Origin: Plectrocnemia conspersa
Taxonomy: Eukaryota > Arthropoda > Insecta > Trichoptera > Polycentropodidae
Direction: 5' to 3'
DNA: 64,000 bases
Assembly (NCBI GenBank): GCA_009617715.1
Contig: VTFK01000092.1
Location: forward strand, 1,798,001-1,862,000
Below are positions 37,165-46,579 of the stretch, piece after piece (position 1 is the first letter of the stretch; each line of letters begins with the position of its first letter). The position numbers and the translations under genes are program-made. The notes beneath the pieces are model-generated. The model saw nothing but the letters and a program-made list of their open reading frames with translations, searched no databases and had not been told where the DNA came from.

Positions 37165-37865
37165 TATTTATCAAAGCTATCTTTTGCTTCTCCCACTAGG
37201 TTAATTTTATTTATTGCGCTGTATTCTCTGACAGGAATAAAATATACTTTATCTAAAGCAATAAATACACCTTCAATCACTTATATAACCAAGCTCATTG
37301 GTAAGCTCTTGTTCATGTTTTTAAGTCGAAGAAAACCTCGTTCGAAAATCCTTGAGTATTATTTTCGTACTTTTTAGAAAAGAAGTTTAATTTCCATCAG
37401 CACATATGAAAATAGAGAATGTGGTAATCTTTCTCTAAATGTATATTTTTATTTTATTACACGATTTATGGCTTCAAGAATATTGTTGATACTTGAAGTT
37501 CCTAGAGAAGCACCCTAATACCAATTCTTGTTGTTTGCTAACTTACATAGCATCAATACCTAATAAAATTTGGTTTATATTAGCCTTTAGAACCAAAGCC
37601 TGTACTTTTTTGTTCAGGCATTGGTTCAATAAGACAAAACTTTTGGTGCAAGTTCAAAGTTGTAAATTTTCTGAATAGCTTACTAATAAAATCAAAACCA
37701 TCTATTTGTTCATTACTCCAAACTGGTATACCAATAATATGAAATATCCTGTTATGATTTGTAGTGCATAGTAAGACAACAGGAAACCCTTGCCAAACAA
37801 GTTTATAAGTGGCATCTGCATGAATAATAACATATTCTTTAGGACAAGATTAATGAATAGGAAAC
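37165..37865 (-). pseudogene. MULE (Mutator-like) transposase remnant
   Basis: On the minus strand a frame without ATG is open from 37846 to 37583. It encodes HADATYKLVWQGFPV, CTTNHNRIFHIIG and WSNEQ, the DDE-domain signature of arthropod MULE transposases, including the aspartate of the ADATYKL block. Further on, past several stops and shifts, NNILEAINR and TFRERLPHS (about 37380-37500) and KVYFIPV (about 37200) match the C-terminal part. The gene is dead. The N-terminal half and terminal repeats are not recognisable. It lies directly beside the inverted zinc-finger duplication. Confidence 0.75.
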
Positions 37866-38269
37866 TCTCATCATAACTGTCATCAGTCAGATAATTGACT
37901 GAAAGATTTAGAATTATCTAAAGGAGTTGTCCCATTTAGGTTAAGGCATATTTTCAGTTATCCAAGACTTGTCACAGATGGAGTATATATAGGACGGAGT
38001 ATAATATTTTAGTTGAGCTAAATAATTTTTTATTTGAATAATGAAGGATTAAAATAATTTTCAATTAGTATTTATAATACTGCTTTCGGCTCAAACTTAT
38101 TTCTATATAAATTTTCAATAGCTATTTTTATTTCGTTCGAAAGCTCAATGTTTGCTTTTATCTTTTATTTACTATTTATTTTTAATTTCGATTTCGATTT
38201 CTTCTCTATAATTTTTTACAATCGGGTTTTTTATTTTGACCTAAATTAGACCAAATAATTTGGCCTAAA

Positions 38270-38367
38270 AATACATCAACTATTGAAATCGTCCTTCCTA
38301 TTCCAATTTTTATGCGATGTTTTTGTCGGACGAATATTTACGTCATACCCAGTTAATTGGTTAAAGT
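38270..38367 (-). repeat. Outer part of the left zinc-finger inverted arm
   Basis: Read on the minus strand, TTAACTGGGTATGACGTAAA and TATTCGTCCGACAAAAAC align to 43688-43725 of the zinc-finger intron (AACTGGGTAGGACGTA, ATTCGTGCGACAAAAAC). This is the same arm as 42496-42830, split by the gypsy element. Similarity fades near 38270. Confidence 0.8.
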
Positions 38368-38469
38368 TTTGGGGGTGCGTACGTCTTGTTGACGTAGCGG
38401 TTGACCGCTGATTGACGCTCACGCTCCATCGCTCGCCTCCCCCTCTCTCGCCCCTCTCGCCCCGCTACA
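38368..38469 (-). repeat. 3' LTR of the gypsy element
   Basis: A 102-bp direct copy of 42395-42495, starting TGTAGCGGGGCG on the minus strand and ending CACCCCCAAA. Such short LTRs must still carry promoter and polyadenylation functions, but I see no clear TATA box. An open frame from pol runs through it and stops in host DNA at 38361-38363. Confidence 0.93.
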
Positions 38470-40358
38470 GTACTCCCCTCCAGTGAACTAGCCGTAAGCA
38501 GTTCACGATTAAGGCGAACCCAAGACGAAATCCTGCAGGTGGCCGGGTATTCGTAGAGTCCTGGTCGGTCTTGATGTCGTGGGGGCGGGCTGCGTAGCGT
38601 TGCTTGCTCATCCTCGGTTTCCGGGGGTAAAAGGTTGATCTCCGGCTGCAGCGGTGTCAGTGAAGTCTCGTTCGATGGGGAAAAGTAGTGTCCCACGTAG
38701 CCTTCCTGTGTGTCTTCAGGTTGGATGAATGCAGGCTTGACGCGATCTATTGACACTGCAACACTTTTATCCCTGATCTTTAGCATCAAGACCCTTTCCG
38801 TACGGGAAAGCACTTCGTAAGGTCCGTCGTAAGTTGGGCTTAACGGAGCTGCAGCTCACGCTCTTAGCTGATGCCAGGTTCTTAAAAACAAACGTTGGTG
38901 TGCTTCCATGCTGACGAGGATTCTTAGGGCGTAGAGCTGCCATCTTAACACGTAAGTTGTCGACGAAATCTTGCGGTTCGTTGGCGTAGCTAGAGTGCTC
39001 GCTGATACAAACTCGCCTGGCAACGAGAGTGATTGTCTGTATACTAACTCAGCGGTTGATGCTCCTAGGTCGTCTTTCCATGCCGCCCTGATCCCAAGTA
39101 AGACAAGTGGCAGGATGTCCGTCCATTCTTCTCCGTTGTGGCAGGTTATGGCTGCTTTCAGTTGCCGGTGAAAACGTTCCACCATGCCGTTCGCCGCTGG
39201 GTGGTATGCCGTGGTTCGAATGCGGGCGGCACCCGTCAGACTCGTTAGTTTCCTGAAAAGTGAACTCTCAAATTGCCGGCCTTGATCAGTGGTAATTCTT
39301 ACCGGCGCGCCAAATCTCGCCACCCAACCGCTGAAGAAAGTCTCGGCAACCGTCTCTGCTGTTATGTCAGCGATGGGGAATGCTTCCGGCCATCTCGTAA
39401 AGCGGTCCACGCATGTGAGCAGGTACTTGAAATCCCCAGATATTGGTAGCGGTCCCACTATGTCCACGTGGACATGCTCGAAGCGGTTCGTCGGTGCCTC
39501 GAAGGTTCCTAAGGGTGCGTGTATGTGTCTGTTTACCTTAGAACGTTGGCACGGTATGCAGCTTCTAGCCCAGTCACGACACTGTTTCCGCATGCCCGGC
39601 CAAAAGTAGCGTTCGGTTACCATCTTGACAGTTGTGTTCGTCCCAGGATGTGCTAATCCGTGTACCGAGTCGAAAACTGGCCGCCGGTACTGCTCGCTGA
39701 TGTACGGGCGCCTCTCGTTGCACCAAATACTTGCACCCGACACGTGCCAAGGTAATCGCTGTAACGGTATTTCGCCTGCTGCTATAAGCTTTCGTAGTTC
39801 GTCATCCGTCGATTGAGCTGCGGCTAGGTCGTCAAAATTGATCGCAGCAGTCACAGCCTCCGTTCTTGATAATGCATCTGCGACCGTGTTTTCCTCACCG
39901 GGCACGTAATGTATATTCGTCGTAAACTGTCCTATGAAGTCTAGGTGTCGGAATTGGCGCGGCGAGCACTTGTCAGCCTTCTGATCGAGGGCGAACGTCA
40001 GCGGGCGGTGGTCGGTGAAGATTGTAAAGTTTCGCCCCTCGACCATGTGCCTAAAATAACGCACTGCTTCGTACATAGCCAATAGTTCGCGGTCGTACGT
40101 ACTGTATTTCCGTTGGGCTGAAGATAATTTCCGAGAGAAGAAAGCTAACGGTTGCCAGCCCCTCATGGAAGTTTTCTGGAGGACTGCTCCCACGGCTACG
40201 TCTGATGCATCGGTGAAGAGCGCTAGTTTCGCCTTAGGGTCCAGATAGGAGAGTAACGTAGCCTCGGCGACGGCGCGTTTGCAGTTCTCGAACGCACTTT
40301 CAGCGGTCGAGTTCCATTCGATCGGCGTCTGGTCATTTTTTTTTACTCCGGTCAGCAA
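38370..40358 (-). pseudogene. Gypsy pol, RNase H and integrase part
   Basis: The frame 40358-38856 encodes RNase H ([45 protein letters not shown]) and integrase. The integrase has an HHCC zinc-binding start (HGLAHPG...CIPCQRSK) and catalytic D, D and E in [19 protein letters not shown] and [11 protein letters not shown]. Near 38970-39010 the expected FVDNLR..MAALRP region moves to another frame. A stop (TGA) follows at 38856-38858, after which the integrase C-terminal TYDGPYEVLSRTERV motif is back in the first frame. That implies two compensating frameshifts. The last frame continues into the 3' LTR. Confidence 0.9.
38473..38481 (-). promoter_or_regulatory. Polypurine tract of the gypsy element
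   Basis: GGAGGGGAG on the minus strand, three bases from the 3' LTR. This is the position where plus-strand DNA synthesis is primed in LTR elements. Confidence 0.8.
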
Positions 40359-40363
40359 TTGGT

Positions 40364-41793
40364 TCAGCGGCGCTTGCGAATCAGCGGCTTTACGTATGTG
40401 TCGCCGATAAAAAATTCACCACGCCTAAAAAAAAATTCCCGCAATTGCCTGATTGTTCGCGGTTTTGGGAATTCGCTAATGGCCGTCACTTTTTCAGTCA
40501 CTGGTCGCGTGCCGGCTGCGGATACGCTATGGCCAAGAAACGTTACTTCCGAAGCGGCAAACACACACTTGGACGCGTTGATCAGCACTCCGTGATCCTT
40601 CAATCGCGTAAACACTTCGCGCAAATGTCGCTGGTGTTCTTCGACGTCCTGCGAGGCGACTAGAATGTCATCTATGTATGCGTATGCATAATCGAGCCCT
40701 CGCAAAACGCCATCGATGAACGGCTGGAAAGTCTGGGCCGCGTTTCGAAGTCCGAATGACATCATAGGGAATTCGAAGAGCCCGAACGGCGTGATAATCG
40801 CCGTCTTCTGCACATCTTCGGCTGCCATCGGAATCTGGTGATACGCGCGCACCAGATCTATCGACGAAAATATTATTTTACCACTTAGCTGGCTTGCGAA
40901 GTCTTGAATGTGCGGCACCGGGTAACGGTCTGGTACCGTGCGTGCGTTAAGCGCGCGATAGTCTCCGCACGGGCGCCATTCTCCGTCTTTCTTGGGAACG
41001 AGGTGCAAGGGGGACGCCCAGCTGCTCTTCGATGGCCGGGCAATGCCATCACGTACCATCCTGTCGAAAGCGGTTTTCGCCTCCCGCATCTTCCTGATGT
41101 CAAGGCGTCGCGGTTTAGCAGTCACCGGCGGTCCAGGTGCCGTCGTTATGTAGTGGACGGTATCGTGTTTAACGCGAGCGTTTGGCTGTCCGTCGGGTCG
41201 GGTTATTTCCGCGAACTCGGTGAGCAGCGCGTGGAACTGCGACCGGTCGGAAACAACATGGACTTCCTCCGCAGCGTTTCGTCCAATGGATCTCCCTTTC
41301 GTCGTCGAGCGAGCGGCTCCATCAGTGAGTGTCGCGCGTTTCAAATCTACGATGAGGTGGAAATGCGACAAAAAATCGGCCCCGACGATGGGCCTAGTAA
41401 CGTCAGCCACAACGAACTTCCATACAAACGCTCTTCCTAACCCAAAGTCTAATTTGAAAGTTCGCTGGCCGTATGTCTTGATTTTGGCTCCATTGGCCGC
41501 GAAGAGCTCGTATCTTGTGGGTTCGATGACGTCGGCTGCGCGGCGAGGATAAATCGACACTTCCGAGCCTGTGTCGATCAAGAATCGTCCACCCGATCGA
41601 TTGTCGCTGACGATAAGGCGGCGAGATATTTCGAGGTCGTTTTCCGCCGTTAATGACTCTCGCTGTCGTTTCCCGCCGCTCTTCGGGATTTGTTCCAAGC
41701 GCACGGGGGACGGCATCGTCTCGCTGCGCTTCCGTGCGTGCGGTGGAACCAGCACAAGTCGTTTCCGTCGGCGTCTGCGCATGCGCGTCGCTC
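40364..41793 (-). pseudogene. Gypsy pol, protease and reverse transcriptase part
   Basis: The frame lies in the -1 register relative to gag and overlaps it by about 140 bp, consistent with programmed -1 frameshifting or a fusion by slippage. It has a protease with [13 protein letters not shown]. The reverse transcriptase shows [43 protein letters not shown] and the catalytic YIDDILVA. After the QLREF block the frame is lost at two T homopolymers (minus strand), at 40427-40435 (nine) and 40409-40414 (six). Each carries one base too many, so the connection to RNase H is broken twice. A mutation or a homopolymer sequencing error would look the same. Confidence 0.92.
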
Positions 41794-42369
41794 AGCCGTC
41801 ATCTTGTTTTGCGGTGCGCGCCGTCCGCCACTGCTTGCCGCATCGACGTATTTTTCGCGAGAATCCTCCATCCCCTCTGCGAGCAGTGCGTCGGCCAACT
41901 TCGCTGCCATCTCCAGCCTGGCGTCGTCTTTGACTGTCGCGTGCGTCACCAGGAGGCTGAGTACGCTGGCGCGTGCGCGTTCGGGCAGTTTCCGAACCCA
42001 CGTGTCGCTGACCAGCTCCGACGGAATCGCGCTTCCGGCGTAAGTTCGCATCTGGCGGAGCAGCTCCGACGGCTTCCTGCCCTCCATCGGCGTCTCTTGC
42101 ATCTTTCGTAGCCGCTCTACGAACGAAGGTGCGAACGCGTCGAGGAGCCGCTTCTTTATCGTCGTGTACGGCAACTCGGAATCCGGCGCGAGTATCAAAT
42201 CCGCGACCACGGTGAGTGCCTTTCCGCGCAGTCCGCCAACTAGCACGTCAAAATTTTCGCTCTCGGTAAGCGCTTTCCTAGACCAGAAAACAGCTTCCAT
42301 CTGCGCGAACCATAATTCACAATTGTCTATGTTAAATGGCGGAAAACCGCCGCTCGCCTCGAACTCCAT
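41650..42369 (-). CDS. Gypsy gag
   Basis: 239-residue frame starting at ATG 42369, just inside the primer-binding site. It has no stop until after a nucleocapsid-type zinc knuckle ([18 protein letters not shown]), the short variant seen in arthropod gypsy gags. The N-terminal half ([19 protein letters not shown], then capsid-like helices) fits the capsid domain. Gag packages the element RNA into virus-like particles. This frame is intact. Confidence 0.9.
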   Translation of the reverse strand: MEFEASGGFPPFNIDNCELWFAQMEAVFWSRKALTESENFDVLVGGLRGKALTVVADLILAPDSELPYTTIKKRLLDAFAPSFVERLRKMQETPMEGRKPSELLRQMRTYAGSAIPSELVSDTWVRKLPERARASVLSLLVTHATVKDDARLEMAAKLADALLAEGMEDSREKYVDAASSGGRRAPQNKMTAERRACADADGNDLCWFHRTHGSAARRCRPPCAWNKSRRAAGNDSESH

Positions 42370-42376
42370 TCTCGCG

Positions 42377-42393
42377 TCGCGTCGGGGTCACCA
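42377..42393 (-). promoter_or_regulatory. Primer-binding site, tRNA-Trp type
   Basis: On the minus strand TGGTGACCCCGACG, followed by CGA, starts one base from the LTR-proximal end of the internal region. It matches the complement of the 3' end of animal tRNA-Trp including CCA, with one difference at base 15. The tRNA identity rests on recalled tRNA-Trp sequence. Confidence 0.8.
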
Positions 42394-42394
42394 G

Positions 42395-42495
42395 TTTGGG
42401 GGTGCGTACGTCTTGTTAACGTAGCGGTTGACCGCTGATTGACGCTCACGCTCCGTCGCTCGCCTCCCCTCTCTCGCCCCTCTCGCCCCGCTACA
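42395..42495 (-). repeat. 5' LTR of the gypsy element
   Basis: A 101-bp copy of the LTR. It differs from the 3' LTR at 42418 (A versus G), near 42454 (G versus A) and by one C in the CCTCCCC run. Confidence 0.93.
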
Positions 42496-42830
42496 AAGTC
42501 AACCGAAAGCATTACACAATACTTTCATTACCTCATATTTACATTGAATCGTGTCTATGAAAGCAAACGTTTCTTCGTCATGCTCTATGTCAGTTTCTGC
42601 AAAGATGAAAGAAGTTTAAACATAAATGAATATAAAGTGTTAATAAAAGTCAAGCAAAAAATCAGAAAACAAGAGAGTAATAAATAAATTTACCGGTTTT
42701 GACCAAACGCCATTGTGAGCGTCAAGTTGACAGTAGACGTCAAAATCGCATCTAACCAGCGTTTGACCCAAATACGATGAATTTCGAGCATGACAGAAAA
42801 ATACGGAATTTGGAAACGCTTATTAGGTTG
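42496..42830 (-). pseudogene. Inverted, broken copy of zinc-finger exons 1 and 2
   Basis: On the minus strand this aligns closely to 43280-43665. The exon-1 homologue (42713-42694) starts ATGGCGTTTGG and keeps its CCG/GTAAAT donor, but it is 20 instead of 19 bases long. Spliced reading therefore meets TGA almost at once. The exon-2 homologue (42596-42532) keeps its TTTGCAG acceptor, GAG/GTAATG donor, 65-base length and an open frame (TFAFIDTIQCKYE). Exons 3-5 are absent on this side. The gypsy element interrupts its second intron. It is probably a dead partial duplicate, although an alternative start upstream cannot be excluded. Confidence 0.85.
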
Positions 42831-43279
42831 GAATGGCTCAAAAATAACTCGTGATAATTGCTATAATTTTATATATATTTTTAGGAAATAAAAAAATGCA
42901 TACGTTAAAATCCAAATATGTTTTGTAACTTGTTATACACAGGATTGACCAAATTACATTATTATATTAGTGCAATATCAATCAGTGGTAATTTTTTTTT
43001 CAAATTTTTGTATAACTTTCAGCTTCATGAATAAACTATTGATAAAACCAATCTTTAAATAATACTGCATTTATTCATATTTTATTTTGCACGCTAATGA
43101 ACTGAAAGTACATGTTAACTGAAAGTAGTGTTTTGACTTTAGATTAATTATTTTCTATCCAAATCATTAGTATGTTTGAATCTATAAACTGGTCAGAAGG
43201 TTAAGTTAAATAAATAATAATGATAAAATTATAACAATTATCTGACGAGTTATTGAGCCATTTCAAAATAATGTTTAAA
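42831..43279. promoter_or_regulatory. Spacer between the two divergent zinc-finger starts
   Basis: About 450 bp of AT-rich DNA separates the inverted arms. It would be the shared upstream region of two head-to-head genes and so a candidate bidirectional promoter. No TATA box or initiator is convincing. On both sides the arm just upstream of the ATG carries TTTGGGTCAAACGCTGGTTAG and ATTTTGACGTCTACTGTCAA, conserved between the arms. Confidence 0.4.
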
Positions 43280-43392
43280 ATCTGCGGCGTTTACAAATTC
43301 CGTATTTTTCAATCATGCTCGAAATTCATCGTATTTGGGTCAAACGCTGGTTAGAAGCGATTTTGACGTCTACTGTCAAATTGACGGTCACG

Positions 43393-43411
43393 ATGGCGTT
43401 CATCAAAACCG
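43393..43411 (+). CDS. Zinc-finger gene exon 1
   Basis: A 19-base coding exon with ATG at 43393, encoding MAFIKT and one base of the next codon, donor CCG/GTAAAT. The start is supported by the homologous ATG in the inverted arm and by phase agreement with exon 2. Confidence 0.75.
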
Positions 43412-46001
43412 GTAAATTTGTTTATTACTATCTTGTTTTCTGATTTTTTTAGTTGAAATCTATTAACACTTAATATCCATTTATGTTCATTATAACTAAA
43501 TTGTATTTTCATTATTAAAATACATTTCACACTTCTTTCGATATTCATCGTAAGGATTACACTTATTTCGTTTTTGCAGAAACTGACATAGAGAACGACG
43601 ATGAATCGTTTGCTTTCGTAGACACAATTCAATGTAAAGATGAGGTAATGAAAGTACTATGTAACGCTTTTATGTGATCTTAATCACTTAACTGGGTAGG
43701 ACGTATATATTCGTGCGACAAAAACTCATTTAAAATAGGAACGACAATTTAAACATGTGTAATCGTACTGATTTATTTTTATACAGTTACTCTTCGTCTA
43801 AAGCTGTCGCTATATTTTATTTTTTCTCGTGTATCTCTTGGTAACGTAATCCTCACATTTGCCTCCTGTTTCGCGTCAATGATTATATTATAATCGTAAT
43901 AGAAACGTTGACGCGAAACAGGAGTCAAATGTGAGGAAAAAATAGTTTTAGTTCATGGTCAATTTAAACAATTAATTTATAATTATACTAGAAACGATCT
44001 ATGCTCGGATTTTCGCTTAAACATTCAAACATAAAAATTAAATATTTTTAATTCAGGGAATCTAGATTTTTTTCTTAAAACGACACAAGTTATTTTATGT
44101 TATGTTATAGTAATTTTAATGTTTTTTACTTTTTTAAATTAAAGTAATTTATTAAATTACTTAGTGCTAACATTCGATTCGCAGACATGTAAATGCAATT
44201 TGAAAATTTGATTCCGTTCCGCAAGCAAAAACGGTTAGCCCTCGTTGTACTAGAGATACAACGTATGTAAAAGTGCAATATTACCACACTGTGTCGTAAC
44301 ACACTTATTGAGAATATCTGTTGTAGTGGAACATGTGTTTGACCTACAATATGCTGACCAACCCCACTAGAAATTTGAAATCTACCTAACTAAAAAAATT
44401 ACTAGTTATTTTTATTAAAACACAAGTTCGTGAAATAAACCATTTTTTATAACACATTATTCATAATTTATTAGTCTCTTAAATGCGTAACCTATTATTT
44501 ATATTAAAGTTTTAAACAGTTGAGAATAATTTAATTTAATGCTTGATTGAATAATTTATTTTCATTTTAAAACAGTTTGAGAATTATTTCAATTTCATAC
44601 GATTGATTCTTACAGCTGACGAGATATCTTCATTTGGACGGAACGTGAATTTTAATAAAATTTATTTCCACACTGGTTTAATGATATTTCTCTTTTCAAG
44701 ATCTCAAATGTAAAACAGGAATATGACTGCAGCGAAGATAATGTAAACGACATGTTCGAATATGGTTAGACATATAATACTTAGACATACTTAGACAAAC
44801 AGCATATTGTTACATTTTAGTATATTTCAATTAATGATTATTATTTGATTTCAGAAATGCACGATGTTAAAGACATACTTACGACGAATATGACCGATCT
44901 GGACGTTTTATCTCATGAAACTTACAATGCTACCAAAGTAATTGTCGAATAGATTTTGGATCCCATATATTTCAATATTTACAAATTATCTAATGAATAA
45001 TATTTCACTTTTAGAAACCAGAAAAAGAAAAATGTTTTAGAGTTCAACGAATGCATCGTGATTCTTATAAAAATGAGTGTGACAAATGTAAAAAAGTATT
45101 TAATTCTAAACAGTATCTTAAACAACATATGCTAACTCATGGAGATGTAAGCGAATTTGAATGTGAAGAGTGTGGAAAAGCATTCAAATGTCAAAGATAT
45201 CTTTTAAAGCATATGAAAATTCATAGCAATGTTCGTGACTTTGAATGTGAGATATGTGGTAAAGCATTTAGGTGTAAAAGAAATCTCCTTGTTCATATGA
45301 TAAGTCATTGTAATGTTCGTGCCTTTAAATGTGATAAATGTGGAAAAGCGTTAAAAAATAAAGACTCAATTTCAAAACATATGAAAACTCATATCAATGT
45401 TCGTGACTTTGAATGTGATGAATGTGGAAAAGCGTTCATAACTAAATGCACACTCACACATCATATTAAAATTCATAGCCATGTCCGTAAGTTTAAATGT
45501 GACAAGTGCGAAAAAGCATTTAATTCTCGATACCACCTTTCACGACATATGACAAGTCATGGTGATGTTCGTAAGTTTGAATGTGAGAAATGTGGAAAAG
45601 CACTTAAAACTATAGATTCACTTTCAGTACATATGGCAAGACATAGCGATGTTCGTGAGTTTCAATGTGGAGTATGTGGAAAAGCATTCAAAAGTAAAAG
45701 CAACATTGCAAGTCATATGATAATTCATAGCAATGTTCGTGACTTTAAATGTGAGAAGTGCGGAAAAGCATTCAAGAGCCAAGAACTCCGTTTACGTCAT
45801 ATAAAAACTCATAGTAATGTTCGTAACTTTAAATGTTTTATATGTGAAAAAGCATTCAAAAGTCGAGCCCACCTTTTAGGTCATACAAAAACTCATAGTG
45901 ATGTTCATGACTTTGAATGTGATAAATGTGGAAAAGCATACAAAAATAAAACCTCACTCTTAGCGCATATTAAAATTCATAGCGAAGTTTGTGACTTTTA
46001 A
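43393..46001 (+). CDS. C2H2 zinc-finger protein, 11 fingers
   Basis: Exons 43393-43411, 43580-43644, 44701-44764, 44855-44937 and 45015-46001 join in phase to 405 residues. Every intron is GT..AG. The first about 90 residues are acidic (TDIENDDESF, YDCSEDNVNDMFEY) with no recognisable KRAB, ZAD or BTB domain. Eleven classical fingers (C-x2-C-x12-H-x3-H) follow, beginning near residue 99. The linkers are unusual: HSNVRDFEC or variants (GDVRK, SHVRK, SDVRE) replace the common TGEKP. The product is presumably a nuclear DNA-binding protein with unknown target. Directly after the stop, 46002-46105 still reads as eroded finger fragments, so the array was once longer. Confidence 0.9.
43580..43644 (+). 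CDS. Zinc-finger gene exon 2
   Basis: A 65-base exon, acceptor TTTTTGCAG, donor GAG/GTAATG. It encodes the acidic ETDIENDDESFAFVDTIQ segment. The copy at 42532-42596 has the same length and open frame. Confidence 0.85.
43851..43936. repeat. Hairpin with 29-bp arms in zinc-finger intron 2
   Basis: CCTCACATTTG.CTCCTGTTTCGCGTCAA at 43851-43879 pairs with its reverse complement at 43908-43936, with a single mismatch and a 28-base loop. It is a small foldback or possible hairpin RNA. The matching position of the other arm lies beyond where arm similarity ends. Confidence 0.75.
44701..44764 (+). CDS. Zinc-finger gene exon 3
   Basis: Acceptor TTTTCAAG, donor TATG/GTTAGA. It encodes ISNVKQEYDCSEDNVNDMFE (acidic). 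Phase 0 in, phase 1 out. Confidence 0.8.
44855..44937 (+). CDS. Zinc-finger gene exon 4
   Basis: Acceptor GATTTCAG, donor AAA/GTAATT. It completes a Glu codon and encodes MHDVKDILTTNMTDLDVLS. It ends in phase 0. Confidence 0.82.
45015..46001 (+). CDS. Zinc-finger gene exon 5 (finger array)
   Basis: Acceptor CTTTTAG. Twelve codons (KPEKEKCFRVQR) precede the Met at 45051, then eleven fingers run without interruption to TAA 45999-46001. Keeping the whole array in one exon is typical of arthropod C2H2 genes. AATAAA occurs at 46138-46143. Confidence 0.93.
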   Translation, partial: KPEKEKCFRVQRMHRDSYKNECDKCKKVFNSKQYLKQHMLTHGDVSEFECEECGKAFKCQRYLLKHMKIHSNVRDFECEICGKAFRCKRNLLVHMISHCNVRAFKCDKCGKALKNKDSISKHMKTHINVRDFECDECGKAFITKCTLTHHIKIHSHVRKFKCDKCEKAFNSRYHLSRHMTSHGDVRKFECEKCGKALKTIDSLSVHMARHSDVREFQCGVCGKAFKSKSNIASHMIIHSNVRDFKCEKCGKAFKSQELRLRHIKTHSNVRNFKCFICEKAFKSRAHLLGHTKTHSDVHDFECDKCGKAYKNKTSLLAHIKIHSEVCDF

Positions 46002-46105
46002 TGTGAAAAAGTATTTAAATATAATAAATAGCTCTTATGGCATATGAAAACTCATTTGTGTCTTTGAATGTGTAAAATGTGGAAAAGCATTTAATTAAAA
46101 ATATA
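46002..46105 (+). pseudogene. Eroded zinc-finger units after the stop codon
   Basis: TGTGAAAAAGTATTTAAAT, CATATGAAAACTCAT and TGTGGAAAAGCATTTAA are recognisable pieces of two more finger repeats, now broken by stops and deletions. They probably serve as 3' UTR. Confidence 0.75.
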
Positions 46106-46429
46106 TCTTATATAAATCCTTCTTAATCAAAGGAATTAATAAATAATGTTTATAGATTTGTAAAGAATGAAAGTAAAAACGATGTTTTAATTAGTGCCGT
46201 GGAGTACCATAAATATTTTAAGCAAGTCCAATTTCGAGTTGCGAAGTCTGTTGGAATCACGATAAACTGTCTTCAAAATATATTTATTTTGAATTGTACA
46301 ACTCCAATTTTATATGTTTAGTACAATTTTAAGTACATATCTTGATTTAAATCTAATAAACATTATTTTTCTATAGTTTTTTTTGGTTTGATTTTGTAAA
46401 TTTAAGTTAATTTTTAGATACATATATTT

Positions 46430-46530
46430 ATATACAATTGTTCTAAGCCACTTCCGCTTCTGGACGCGCAGGCCCCGTTAGCCAGCCAAAACGGTATCAA
46501 TTGTGTTGTACATTTTGGATCTAGCCGAAG
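46430..46530 (+). repeat. Short dispersed repeat, copy 2
   Basis: AATTGTTCTAAGCC, then CGCTTCTGGACGCGCA, matches 29570-29625. The GC-rich core is followed by GTTAGCCAGCCAAAACGG. Class unknown. Confidence 0.4.
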
Positions 46531-46579
46531 CGATCCATCAATCAAAAAATAGTAATTAAATATAATTTTAATACCGCCC

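Larger units (their letters stand above)
38368..42495 (-). mobile_element. Ty3/gypsy LTR retrotransposon, complete but frame-broken
   Basis: This is a 4.13-kb element on the minus strand, in the order LTR, primer site, gag, protease, reverse transcriptase, RNase H, integrase, polypurine tract, LTR. The target duplication AAGT is at 38364-38367 and 42496-42499. The two LTRs differ by two substitutions and one indel over about 101 bp, which points to a recent insertion. There is no env frame. Pol is interrupted at four or more points, so this copy could not make a full polyprotein as written. It lies inside intron 2 of the inverted zinc-finger pseudo-copy. Confidence 0.95.

Noticed and set aside
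40904..41440. Long plus-strand frames opposite gypsy pol (also 41653-42111 and 41571-41933)
   Set aside because: They lie antisense to clear protease, reverse-transcriptase and gag motifs and carry no domain. GC-rich coding DNA often leaves such shadow frames.
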